Shown: piece after piece, positions 26,284-36,765 of the stretch
Numbering within the stretch: position 1 is the stretch's first letter
How the letters are laid out: the number at the start of each line of letters is the position of its first letter
Source: Gigaspora rosea
Lineage: Eukaryota; Glomeromycota; Glomeromycetes; Diversisporales; Gigasporaceae
NCBI GenBank assembly: GCA_003550325.1
Contig: QKWP01000132.1
Span: forward strand, 26,508 to 90,507
Length of the DNA: 64,000 nt
Direction: 5' to 3'
Program-made: the position numbers and the translations under genes
The notes under the pieces: generated by a model
What the model was told of the DNA's origin: nothing
The model's input: the letters and a program-made list of their open reading frames with translations, nothing else
Database searches by the model: none

Positions 26284-26958
26284 AAATATCGGTTTATCTC
26301 AAATATATATAGCTAGATAGCTTAAATATAATAAAATTCAAGATCGAATGTACCATAAATCGCCGTATACAAGACCCGAGTCTCTTACATTCCACCAATT
26401 TTAAAACCTATAATAGACCCCGGGTCTAGTATGCAGCCGAGAGTTCATGTCACTAAGAGGAAAACTTTGAAGAGTATACACGTTTTGCATTTATAATAGG
26501 CAATCCAGATATTTGAAAAAAACTATGTTGATTAATATAGATCCCATGATTCGCATCTGGGTATACTACGTGGTGGGTCTTGTATGCGGCGATTTACAGT
26601 AATAACACTGTAAGGTTCACNAAATATCGGTTTATCTCAAATATATATAGCTAGATAGCTTAAATATAATAAAATTCAAGATCGAATGTACCATAAATCG
26701 CCGTATACAAGACCCGGGTCTCTTACATTCCACCAATTTTAAAACCTATAATAGACCCCGGGTCTAGTATGCAGCCAAGAGTTCATGTCACTAAGAGGAA
26801 AACTTTGAAGGGTATACACGTTTTGCATTTATAATAGGCAATCCAGATATTTGAAAAAAACCATGTTGATTAATATAGATCCCATGATTCGCATCTGGGT
26901 ATACTACGTGGTGGGTCTTGTATGCGGCGATTTATAGTAATAATACTGTAAGGTTCAC
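26284..26958. repeat. 337-bp direct duplication joined by one N
   Basis: Copies 26284-26620 and 26622-26958 are the same length and separated only by N at 26621. They differ at a handful of positions (for example GACCCGAGTC versus GACCCGGGTC, GCAGCCGAGAG versus GCAGCCAAGAG). Each copy contains an inner element with ends TAAATCGCCGTATACAAGAC and (reverse) TAAATCGCCGCATACAAGAC. The single N marks an assembly join, so the duplication may be two alleles or an uncollapsed overlap. Confidence 0.85.
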
Positions 26959-27415
26959 TTGATATAATTTGTTAAATAATCAGAATGTTATTCAACAGTC
27001 ACGGCCAAATGAAGTAACAATTTTGTTAAATATCCATTGTGTGAAATATGCTTTTAAAATCTGGGCACTTCTATAAAAAAAGAGATAGTCGGTCTTACCT
27101 TTTTTTTTTTTATTAAAATAATCACTTTATTAGTTATTCAAGTCCCAATTAATTAAACATCTGCTTTTAACTCATTGAGTGAGGTGCTTGATAATCATCA
27201 AATCTTGCATCAATAAAAAGCCTGATTACCTTTTATTTCGTCCATTGATGCTTGTAATTGATATCCGTAAAGGGGGATTAATGTAGTTAGACAATACTAG
27301 ATAGATTTCTATTGTCACAACGTAGCATGAAGCAGCTAACAATCTTATCAACTGGTAAAATTAAACTGGTGTGTGATAAAAAAACCTTTGAGCATACTAT
27401 ATATGAGTACTGCCA

Positions 27416-27522
27416 AGGGAAAACTTGCCATCAGGCTTCCAATTATATTTTGTATCACACACGCTCTCTGATTGTGTCTAGTAACAATTCTAATTAAAAG
27501 CCTGATGGCAAGTTTCCCTTAA
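27416..27522. mobile_element. Small MITE inside the pogo-like element
   Basis: Ends AAGGGAAAACTTGCCATCAG and (reverse complement of the right end) AAGGGAAACTTGCCATCAGG enclose 107 bp. Inserted in the non-coding left part of the pogo-like element, so it is younger than that insertion. Confidence 0.7.
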
Positions 27523-28099
27523 AAGAACTCACACGATAGTACTGTACGTGTTGCATTCCTAGCCACGATAATTCATCTTTGGTTAACACTTAAATTATAC
27601 TTGACCTACAGAAATAAAACTATTGTTATTGCAATACTATTTTATTGATAAAGCACCTACTATACATGCAATAAAAACTATTTCAATTTCATATCAAAAA
27701 TCAAAGCGAAATAATTTTTATGACGTGTATAGCACCTACTACGATTAAGAAAGATACTTATCTGCCTTGTTATTTGAAGCCGTCATGAATCTCAACGTTA
27801 CCATATATATTAGTATTGTTCAAATTAGGATATCCTTAATTTTGCAATGCATAAATTTGCACATGCCAAAAAATATTTTTTAAATCATATGCGATTTAAA
27901 AAGTTATCTAAATCGCAGCTATCTTATGAAAATAATGCATAAAAATTTTTCAGCATGAGCAAAATCATGCATCGCAGAATTCTGAATATCCATTCCAGTA
28001 TGACAACATTTCAGGTAATAGTACTCTATAATTATAGATAGATATATATATTTAAAGGGTCTTTAAGAAAAACAAATAAATTATTATAACAAAAGCAGC

Positions 28100-28980
28100 A
28101 TGTCTTCCAGTAAGCGAAAAAATAAAACCACTCTTAATAACAAACAAAGAAAGGATATCATTGACTTTAAAAATAAAAATCCTAATATCAGCAATGTTGA
28201 TCTTGCTGAGTGGGTAAAAAAAGAATTTAATCTTGAGGTTCATCCAACCACTATTGGGGTCTAATAAAAATAAGGATGAAATTGGAGATAATCTCTCTAC
28301 AAAAAGACAAAGAACAGTTCAATATCCGGATATTGAGAACACTTTACATGAATGGATTTTGCAAAACCAAGACCAAATCATTTTAAGCGATGCTATTCTA
28401 ATTGAAAAAGCAAAAAAAATTTGCCGAATTGTTAAACATACCAAATAGTGACCTTAAGTTTTCCCATGGGTGGTTATATAAATTTAAAAAAAGACACGAG
28501 TTAGGGCAGATAAAAAAGCATGGCGAAGATGCTTCTGTAGATGATGATGTCGTTGCAGATGCTATACCTAAACTAAGAGAGGTGTTAAAAGGATATGATT
28601 TAAAAGATATTTATAACATGGATGAAACGGGCTTATTTTACTGGTAATAATTGACTATTATTCCCGTAACGGGGAATAAAGTTTATTATTTCTCTTGATT
28701 TTTTTTTCTCTTCGGCCCCTATCGGAGCTAAAAAAAATTTTAAAAAAATAAACCGTTATTTCTCTATAGTGGGTATAAAGTTTACTAATACTGTACTTAT
28801 CTTATAATTTGTTTTTTTTTTAGTCTTGAACCAGATACCACACTTGCTACTGTTCGTCTTAAAGGTAAAAAAAAGGATAAGGAAAGGTTGACCTTGGCAC
28901 TTTGTGCCAATGCTGATGGAACAGATAAAATAAAGCCATTTGTAATTGGTAAGTCTCCGAATCCACGTTGCTTTAAAAAT
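28100..28980 (+). pseudogene. Pogo/Tigger-like transposase, frameshifted and truncated by gap
   Basis: From ATG 28100 the frame gives an N-terminal helix-turn-helix region (NKQRKDIIDFKNKNPNISN and LAEWVKKEFNL) and breaks near 28258. A second frame carries RTVQYPDIENTLHEWI and breaks in the A-run near 28408-28418. A third continues with the CENP-B/Tc5-type DNA-binding part (FSHGWLYKFKKRHEL) into YNMDETGLFY, where D is the first catalytic aspartate of DDE_1. An intron 28644-28823 (GTAATA..TTTTAG) then joins CLEPDTTLATVRLKGKK and LTLALCANADG. The remaining catalytic residues fall in the N gap. Two frameshifts make this copy inactive unless they are sequencing errors in homopolymers. Confidence 0.85.
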
Positions 28981-29949
28981 NNNNNNNNNNNNNNNNNNNN
29001 NNNNNNNNNNNNNNNNNNNNNNNNNNNNNNNNNNNNNNNNNNNNNNNNNNNNNNNNNNNNNNNNNNNNNNNNNNNNNNNNNNNNNNNNNNNNNNNNNNNN
29101 NNNNNNNNNNNNNNNNNNNNNNNNNNNNNNNNNNNNNNNNNNNNNNNNNNNNNNNNNNNNNNNNNNNNNNNNNNNNNNNNNNNNNNNNNNNNNNNNNNNN
29201 NNNNNNNNNNNNNNNNNNNNNNNNNNNNNNNNNNNNNNNNNNNNNNNNNNNNNNNNNNNNNNNNNNNNNNNNNNNNNNNNNNNNNNNNNNNNNNNNNNNN
29301 NNNNNNNNNNNNNNNNNNNNNNNNNNNNNNNNNNNNNNNNNNNNNNNNNNNNNNNNNNNNNNNNNNNNNNNNNNNNNNNNNNNNNNNNNNNNNNNNNNNN
29401 NNNNNNNNNNNNNNNNNNNNNNNNNNNNNNNNNNNNNNNNNNNNNNNNNNNNNNNNNNNNNNNNNNNNNNNNNNNNNNNNNNNNNNNNNNNNNNNNNNNN
29501 NNNNNNNNNNNNNNNNNNNNNNNNNNNNNNNNNNNNNNNNNNNNNNNNNNNNNNNNNNNNNNNNNNNNNNNNNNNNNNNNNNNNNNNNNNNNNNNNNNNN
29601 NNNNNNNNNNNNNNNNNNNNNNNNNNNNNNNNNNNNNNNNNNNNNNNNNNNNNNNNNNNNNNNNNNNNNNNNNNNNNNNNNNNNNNNNNNNNNNNNNNNN
29701 NNNNNNNNNNNNNNNNNNNNNNNNNNNNNNNNNNNNNNNNNNNNNNNNNNNNNNNNNNNNNNNNNNNNNNNNNNNNNNNNNNNNNNNNNNNNNNNNNNNN
29801 NNNNNNNNNNNNNNNNNNNNNNNNNNNNNNNNNNNNNNNNNNNNNNNNNNNNNNNNNNNNNNNNNNNNNNNNNNNNNNNNNNNNNNNNNNNNNNNNNNNN
29901 NNNNNNNNNNNNNNNNNNNNNNNNNNNNNNNNNNNNNNNNNNNNNNNNN
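28981..29949. other. Assembly gap (969 N)
   Basis: A run of N followed by poly-A. Open frames predicted across it are artefacts. It hides the C-terminal half of the pogo-like transposase. Confidence 0.99.
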
Positions 29950-30323
29950 AAAAAAAAAAAAAAAAAAAAAGTTTAAACTACTTATCTCTCATGTATAAAC
30001 TGTATCGCTTTTCAAGAATAGAATTTGTAATCTATATAGATAACTATTGGCCAATAAAAAAGTCACGTAGTGGTAATTACACTGCGATCTGATTGGCTGT
30101 TCTCTAATTGCAGCCCCTCCCTAAATGCAGGCCTTAGGGTCGGTCCTGACGACGTGCATTTAGGGGGGTCTGACTGTACCCTACCATTAACAGAATTCTG
30201 CAGAACCTTTACCTATTTTTTATGATTGCAAAAATAGCTTTTTAATTTGTCCAAAATATGCTCATATACATGTTTTTATAATATATGTATATATATATGT
30301 ATGTACATCTAATCTTTATATAC

Positions 30324-31303
30324 GGGTGTGGCGACATAGTGTAGTTGGATTGTTGTCACCCCCAAGTAGTTGTAACAAAAGGTACAGAGTTCAAACTCCA
30401 CTGGAGACGATTTTAAAAAATTTACCTGCGTTACAGTAACTTGGACTCCGAGCTCAAATGTACAAATCTGTTTTCTGGGTTACACCAATTCGTATTGGGA
30501 GCTCTGGCGCTGTGTTATGCACAGAACTGGAGCGCATAGATCCTGGGGAGCGCAGGCGCTGTGTTACGCACAGGACTGTAGGACAAAAGGAAACCATTCT
30601 TGGCAAGACCCGAGCAAAGAGGTAGCCGACCTCCAATGGTACTTAAACAGAAATCGGACGGGGACAGACCAGAAGCGGACTGACCGAGAAGCAGACTGAC
30701 CGGAAGCAAACTTACGACAAAAGGGCCTATGGCAGGACTTTACCAATCAGATCGCCAGAGTCACATGGAGGAAAAGGACATGTGTTACAAAAGCATGTAC
30801 CAAGGGGAGAGAGACCATTGGGTTCGCCAATGGCAGACCACTCCTTCCAGGTCCTTGGATTGGGAGTAGGAATGTAACCGGGAGAAAGAAAGCGAGGTAG
30901 GGGTAAAGAAAGCAACTGGAAAGAAACCAGAAGAGGAACGTTAGAAGTACCGGGGTTGGTAAGCTTTGTAAGGGCATGTGTCATACTATAGATACTAGTA
31001 AGAAGGTAATGGTTTGAGATACGGGCCAGGTTGCAGTAGCATTGAAGAAATGGCTTGAGATACGAACCTAGCGGCGGCAGCGCTACAGGTACTATTAGTG
31101 GTCAAGTAAGATGCAAAAACCAGGTTGATTATATGCGTGGGACATATAGGATATTCTGGTAGGTTTAGGTCATAGATAAATAGTATAAGTTTCGGTACTT
31201 GGTAGTTGTAGTAATCCAATGCAATAGTCGAGGATATTGTAATGATAACTATAGTTTAATAAAGACCGAGGCATGATCTCACCTTAAAAATTAAAAAAAA
31301 ATA
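30324..31303 (+). mobile_element. tRNA-headed, A-tailed retroelement (SINE-like), copy 1
   Basis: About 980 bp. The 5' end resembles a tRNA: an A-box-like TAGTGTAGTTGGATTG and a B-box-like AGAGTTCAAACTCC about 40 bp later, as in tRNA-derived SINEs. A GC-richer body follows, then the tail CTTAAAAATTAAAAAAAA. Flanks carry the same 14-mer TAATCTTTATATAC (30310-30323 and 31304-31317), as expected of target-primed reverse transcription. The body is longer than a typical SINE, and the ORFs in it (60-85 codons) show no reverse-transcriptase motifs. A minus-strand copy is at 42981-47877. Confidence 0.85.
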
Positions 31304-31434
31304 TAATCTTTATATACATATATACATAATTATGAAATAATTGTATTTACAAATCCAAATATTGCACTATTATTTATAAACTAATTTACACTACTATTAT
31401 ACAAAAAACTATTTGGCACCTGCAGTTTTTTATT

Positions 31435-31731
31435 TTTTATTTTTTTTTTTTAGTATCAAAGTGCCCACTTTGGGGATTGGCTTTTATTCAAGATATATTA
31501 GACCCCGGCACTCTACATGGAGACAAATCTGACATTCGTACATTGACGAGGGTACAACTAGCCACACCTGCAACTTTTGGTTGCCTATTTAAGTAGCCAC
31601 CCAAAGGTTCCACTCTAGCTGCCATACCTGTAACCCACATACTGGTGTTACCTATTTAAACCCTCTGATATTCTGCCTCCTGCCGGTCCATCTTGTATTA
31701 CCGGAACACTGTTCTAAATACTAACCGCACC
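31435..31731 (-). mobile_element. A-tailed short retroelement, minus strand
   Basis: A 297-bp, GC-richer insert begins (plus strand) with a T-run, the complement of a poly-A tail. It is flanked by the same 16-mer CCTGCAGTTTTTTATT (31419-31434, 31732-31747). Internal text (TTTAAATAGGTAACACC, GGGTTACAGGTATGGCAGCT, read on the minus strand) recurs near 49630-49675. I could not find convincing A and B boxes, so its promoter class is open. Confidence 0.8.
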
Positions 31732-32208
31732 CCTGCAGTTTTTTATTCTTTAGCCTTCCTTGTAATATAGATATAGTATTTGCTAATTGGTGAAAATAAT
31801 TTACACACTGGGCTATATCTTATTCTCAATGCAATTATCTAGTAATCACAATAATATCAGCATATAGGCCAATGCATATCTCAATGCAGAAGAGAGAATT
31901 CTGTATATAAAACTTTTTGATAGCAAGATAGGTTATTTAACAATGCAATTATCTGACAAACAGCTTATTAGACAATTAAGAGTAGAGAGTATATTAATCA
32001 TTTTTCATAGGATTTTTGCATTACTTTTCATTTTTTTGAATATTAAAAAATATTTAATTAAGTAAACTGATTTTAAAAATTAATTTAAAAGTTGTAGAAT
32101 AGATTTTTCTGATTCTAATAATAGTAAAAATATTGAAATTTCATCAAGATACATGATTTAAAAATTAGATATTATTTTGTCGTATTATGATCATATAATT
32201 TTTAATTA

Positions 32209-33185
32209 CAGTCGTCTCTCTCTATAATCACCAAGTCCGTCGCACCCTATTTTGGTGATTGTAAAAAGGTGTGACTTAAATAAAATACCTCATTATGGTC
32301 ATCTATAGGCGAAATGTGGAGTGCTTCCATCTAAAATTTTTTTCTTTACTAAGTTAACGATACATGTCCACTAATTAAAAGTTGTGGAACTCATCTAATG
32401 GTAGTTAGATCATCCAAATTGGCCCAGTAGATGGCGAGTTATCAGCAAAAAACGATTGGCTGACTGTATAAAATCTCCATATAAAAAAAATTTATTTACA
32501 TAAGAGATTTTATAAAGTCAGCCAATCGTTTTTTGACAATATCCCACCATTTACTAGGTCGATCTGGATGATTTAACCACCGTTAGATGCGTCTCGACGA
32601 GCTTTACAACTTTCAATTAGTGGGCATGTATCATTAACATAGTAAAAAAAAGTTTTGGATGGAAGCACTCCACATTTTGCATAGTGATTTTTATATGTAA
32701 TCTCCGTTATGGATTTTTATATAGTCGGCCAATCGTTTTTTGACGATAACTCGCCATCTACTGGGCTGATTTGGATGATCTAACTACCATTAGATGCGTC
32801 TCGACGAGCTCTACAACTTTCAATTAGTGGACATGTATTGTTAACTTAGTAAGGAAAAAATTTTAGATGGAAGCACTCCACATTTCGCCTATAGGATTAC
32901 TCTCTACTTGACAGGCGGATTATCAATTAATAGATAATTTTAAATATATGTGAATATGAAAAATGGCCAATCAGATTATATAATCCATATTTAGTTAAAA
33001 ATTGGTGACTATAATGAGGTTTTTTATTAATAAAATTGTTAAAAAATCAAATTTTCATGGTGATAGTGATTATAAGCGATTTGTGACTATAATGGGGTTT
33101 TTTTACTATGTTTGAGTCCGTCGCACAAATCAGGTGCTTAAATAGAGGTGTGACTATGGGGTGTGACTATAGGGAGGTCTGACTG
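32209..33185. mobile_element. Non-autonomous pogo-like element with nested foldback
   Basis: The left end CAGTCGTCTCTCTCTATAAT and the right end (reverse) CAGTCAGACCTCCCTATAGT are flanked by TA on both sides (32207-32208, 33186-33187). Repeated GTCCGTCGCAC and GGTGTGACT motifs lie near each end. The interior (about 32310-32890) is a separate foldback insertion. Confidence 0.75.
32310..32890. repeat. Three-unit foldback inside the pogo-like element
   Basis: A unit running from GCGAAATGTGGAGTGCTTCC through a GATCATCCAAATTGGCC-like stretch to AACGATTGGCTGACTGTATA appears once at about 32310-32470. It then appears twice in inverted orientation, at about 32510-32690 and 32695-32890. The outermost ends are complementary (CTATAGGCGAAATGTGGAG / CTCCACATTTCGCCTATAG). 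Confidence 0.7.
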
Positions 33186-33187
33186 TA

Positions 33188-33780
33188 ATAATTTTGTATA
33201 ACCCTAAAGAATTTGAAGTTATTTTAGAAAATTTTACAATATATGTATACAAGTATAGTTTTTTTAGATATTTTATCTATTAAAATTTTTACTCTATAAA
33301 GAATATAATTTAATCTATTTACTACAAAAATTTGATAAAGATTAAATAAATTTTATTAATAGTATATGTTTATTTTTACAAAAATTATGCTATAACACTA
33401 AGGTTATATAAAAATAATTAATATCTCTAATCTTTAATTATATCATTTTGGAAATAAAAAGTTTATTTTTAACAATACCAAATGGCATATCTTAGTAGGC
33501 AATCTAATAGGTTTGATACAAATTTATTAAATCAGAACCCCAGATATATAGTACAGAAATTATATGTTACACATTTTAGCAAAACTTAAGAAGCAAAAAA
33601 ACAGGGTATGGCAATTATTTGGAATTTAATAGTCCAATTTAAATGAACTTTTTTGAATAAAAAGTTATTTAAATAAATAGGGAATTGCTATTCGCACTAT
33701 GGATTTTTGCTATTCACACCATGGTACATGTAGATCACCTCGATTTTGTCACTTAAATATTTTAACTTTTAAAAACTTTT
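33188..33780. other. Intergenic, AT-rich
   Basis: No gene seen. TTGCTATTCGCACTATGG and TTGCTATTCACACCATGG near 33690-33725 form a short tandem repeat. Confidence 0.4.
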
Positions 33781-35203
33781 GTTAATATTATCTCTATAAG
33801 TTCTTGATCAAATTTAATAAATTTTTTTTATTTGAATTCTATGAATTCATAGAATTAAAATAAAAAAATTTTCATCAAATTTGATCAAGAACTTATGGAA
33901 ATGTCTTTGATAAAGTTTCTGTAAACAATTTCAATGCAGCTTCTTTGTAATATGTTTTTTTGTTTTTTCAAAATAACCTACTGTTTAGTGATAATTTACA
34001 AGAAATTTTACTATGCTAACTAAAAAAAATTTTATAACAAGACTTGTAGCACATATCTGAACTAATAGAATTTCAAATTTTATAAAAAATATTAAAAACT
34101 TGTAAAGATATTACCATTTTTGTAAATTTTGATATATATGTTTTCACAAGTTTTCCCCTAAACTTCAAATGCTTTCATAAGCATTTTTTTAAAATAAAAC
34201 CTCCAAAATGTGACTTACTAAGTTGATAGAATAGGTATTCGAAAGTCTTCAGTAAAATTTCATCAAAAATGAATTAATATTGAATAAGTTATAATGATTT
34301 TTCAATTTGCTTCCAGATTTAGAATTTTTTAAAATTTTTAATTTTGATGAAAACAAAAAAATCACCATCACAGGCTAGATTTTTATAAGTTCAAATGAAA
34401 CAAGTTACTGCGCACTAATATAATCAATAGAGAATATGCTAAAATTTTGTTTTATAAAATTTCAAGTTATTTGGTTAAATATTCATTTTATAATAGTTTT
34501 TTCATTTGGTGCAGCTTTTTTATAATAGGTTCTTCTAGGCATCTCTAGCTAGAGATATATAACTTATATATCTCTGGCCTTTCAACCAATTAAAATTAAA
34601 AAAGTCATGTGATCTCTATTTTGTCGATCACTAGATCGGTAAGAATGCTGGACAGATCAACTACTTTTGTATAACCCAGAATTACGATCTCTTGGATATC
34701 GGTTGAACAATTTACAGAAAAAAATAAAAAATTTTTTATTCGAATTCTATGGATCCATAGAATTCAAATAAAAAAATTCTCATCAAATTCGGTCAGGTGG
34801 TTGTGGAAATATCTTCGCTCAAATTTTTTAAAAAATCGGCGCAGCTTCTATTTTGATAAACGTTTTGACTTTTCTTTAACTTTTAGCGAAAATAGCTCCG
34901 CAACCAACTGACTGAATTCGATAAAAATTTTTTTATTCAAATTCTATGGATCCATAGAATTCGAATAAAAAATTTTCATTGAATTCGGTCAGTTGGTTGC
35001 GGAGATATCTTCGATCAAATTTTTTAAAAAAATCAGTGTGGCTTTTATTTTGATAGACATTTTGACTTTTCTCTAACTTTGAGCGAAGTTACCTCTACAA
35101 CTACTTGACCAAACTCAATGAAAATTTTTTTATTTGAATTCTATGGATCTATAGAATTCAAATAAAAAAATTTTTGCCAAGTTTGGCCAAGTGGTTGTGG
35201 AGG
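33780..35203. repeat. Array of palindromic units with TCTATGGATCCATAGA core
   Basis: At least four units are centred near 33845, 34752, 34955 and 35148. Each is a palindrome built on ATTCTATGGATCCATAGAAT (or a variant) flanked by complementary runs of A and T. Between units runs TTTTGATAGACATTTTGAC-type text. The last three units lie inside the larger inverted-repeat element 34526-36765; the first is outside it. The core combines GAATTC and GGATCC hexamers, so the array is easy to track. Confidence 0.7.
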
Positions 35204-36765
35204 TAGGGATCCAAACTATAACCCGGGTAACCGTGTACCTGATGACCCGAACCGTAAAATTTGCCAACCGGATTATTTTTTGACAAACCGGGTGACCCGT
35301 TTTACAACAGGTAACACGATAATAAACGGGTGACCCGTTTTACAACGGGTAACACGATAATAAGCGGGTGGCCCATTTTACAACAGGTGGCCTGGTTGGT
35401 AAATTTGATTGATATATCGATACGTATCGATTAAGATAATTTAAGATCAGGGACTAATATAAATTTTATAGACTCATACGTACATTTCTGGTTGTATACG
35501 GAAATATGATACTTTCAAAGTCCGTCACTTTTAAGATAATCACTTTTTCTAGGGATTGGGACTGTTATTCGTTTAACCGCGATTAATCGTTTATTTATTT
35601 TATACGGTTAAACGAGTAAAGGTTTTAATAAACGATTAAAAACCGTTAAATTATTCGCTCAATCGTTTTAAAATTTTATACAATTAATCGCGATTAATCG
35701 TATAAAATTCTAAACCTATGGTTCCAATCCCTACCTTAATTCTCTATTTTAGTAGTCGTTTATCGTTACAATTCTGGACTTACAAAAGAAAGAAATAAGG
35801 CGAGTTTTCACTTTATTTATTTATTTGTTTATTCGTAATTAACCTACCTATTCTTGCCGTTACCATTCGTCGTTTCAATTCCGGTCTTAACAAAAAGAAG
35901 AATTTGAGAGGTGAGTCTCCTTGATTCCGGTTATCACTCATCGTTTCGATTTGACCTACAAAAGAAAGAAATAAGGGGAGTCTTTATTTTATTTATTTAT
36001 TTTCATAATTTACTTACCTCTTCATCATCATTCGTCATTCTGATTCCGGACCTATAAAAGAAGAATTTGAAAGTGAGTTCTTATTTTTTTTTCTAAATTA
36101 TTTATTCATTTATCTATCTTATAATTTATTTACCTTGCCTTTGATTCTGGTGGTTTACTGCTCCAATTCCGAATCTACAGAAAAAAAGAAATGAGGTGAG
36201 TCTTGATTTTATTTATTTATTTATTTATCTTATTTTTTTTCCTAATTTACTTACCTTTTCTTGCCATCGTCTTTTGTCGTTCTAATTTCAGATACTTTTC
36301 GACCAAATAGTTACCCTTCATATTTTATATGGGTTAAACGATTATATCCTCAGGTAATTAGTTATTTATACGGGTCACCCGAATTCATTCGGGTCATCCG
36401 AATTCACCCGGGTTACCCGATTATATTTGGGTGACCCGTTTTAGTTTCGGGTACCCAGTTGGAAAAGACGGTTGACCCGACGGGTCACGGGTAGAAATTT
36501 TCAAACCGGTTTGGAACCCTATGTGGAGGTAACTTTGCTCAAAGGTTTAAAATTTTTAATTTTTCTTTTTTGTAAATCGTTCAACCGATGTCCAAGAGAT
36601 CATTATTCTGGGTTACACAAAAGTAGTCGACCTGTTCAGCGTTCTTACACGATCAAGTGATTGACAAAAATAGAGATCACGTGACTTTTTTTAATTTTAA
36701 TTGGTTGAAAGTCCAGAGATATATAAGTTATATATCTTTAGCTAGAGATGTCTAGAAGAACCCTA
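34526..36765. mobile_element. Element with ~190-bp TIRs, split by a hAT insertion
   Basis: The left arm starts TAGGTTCTTCTAGGCATCTC; the right arm, reversed, starts TAGGGTTCTTCTAGACATCT. Pairing extends about 190 bp through the stretch near AACCAATTAAAATTAAAAAA and into TAACCCAGAATTACGATCTC. The interior is the TCTATGGATCC palindrome array. A 1,318-bp hAT element (35204-36521) interrupts it. Without that insertion and its duplicated 8 bp the host is about 914 bp. I could not find a clear TSD for the host. Confidence 0.75.
35204..36521. mobile_element. Non-autonomous hAT element, 8-bp TSD
   Basis: Ends TAGGGATCCAAACTATAACC and (reverse complement of the right end) TAGGGTTCCAAACCGGTTTG. Flanked by TGTGGAGG at 35196-35203 and 36522-36529. 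Subterminal regions hold many copies of GGGTGACCCG or its complement. The centre (about 35750-36310) holds loosely repeated units of roughly 110 bp (AAAGAAGAATTTGA..GTGAGTC...TTATTTATTTATTT). The ends match those of the hAT element at 43058-46656, which could mobilise it. Confidence 0.9.

Larger units (their letters stand above)
25944..30176 (+). mobile_element. Pogo/Tigger-like DNA transposon (decayed, gapped)
   Basis: The left end CAGTCAGACCCCCTAAATGC and the right end (reverse complement CAGTCAGACCCCCCTAAATG) are near-identical and flanked by TA on both sides (25942-25943, 30177-30178). Several subterminal copies of CCTAAATGCA follow on each side. A frameshifted transposase lies at 28100-28980 and runs into an N gap (28981-29949). 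The span also holds a duplicated 337-bp block and a small MITE. TA target and CAGT ends agree with the pogo/Tigger branch of Tc1/mariner. Confidence 0.9.

Noticed and set aside
28888..29998. ORFs of over 350 codons across the N gap
   Set aside because: Nearly all codons are N; only the first 31 residues are real and belong to the transposase relic.
30333..30412. Possible functional tRNA gene
   Set aside because: A- and B-box-like words are present, but the arms do not form a proper cloverleaf. The stretch is the head of a repeated, TSD-flanked element.
30454..31219. Minus-strand ORFs inside the SINE-like copy
   Set aside because: Several short overlapping frames, not conserved in frame in the second copy, no reverse-transcriptase motif; explained by higher GC.
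33780..35203. CRISPR-like array of palindromic repeats
   Set aside because: Units are spaced irregularly, spacers are related to each other, and the context is a eukaryotic transposon.
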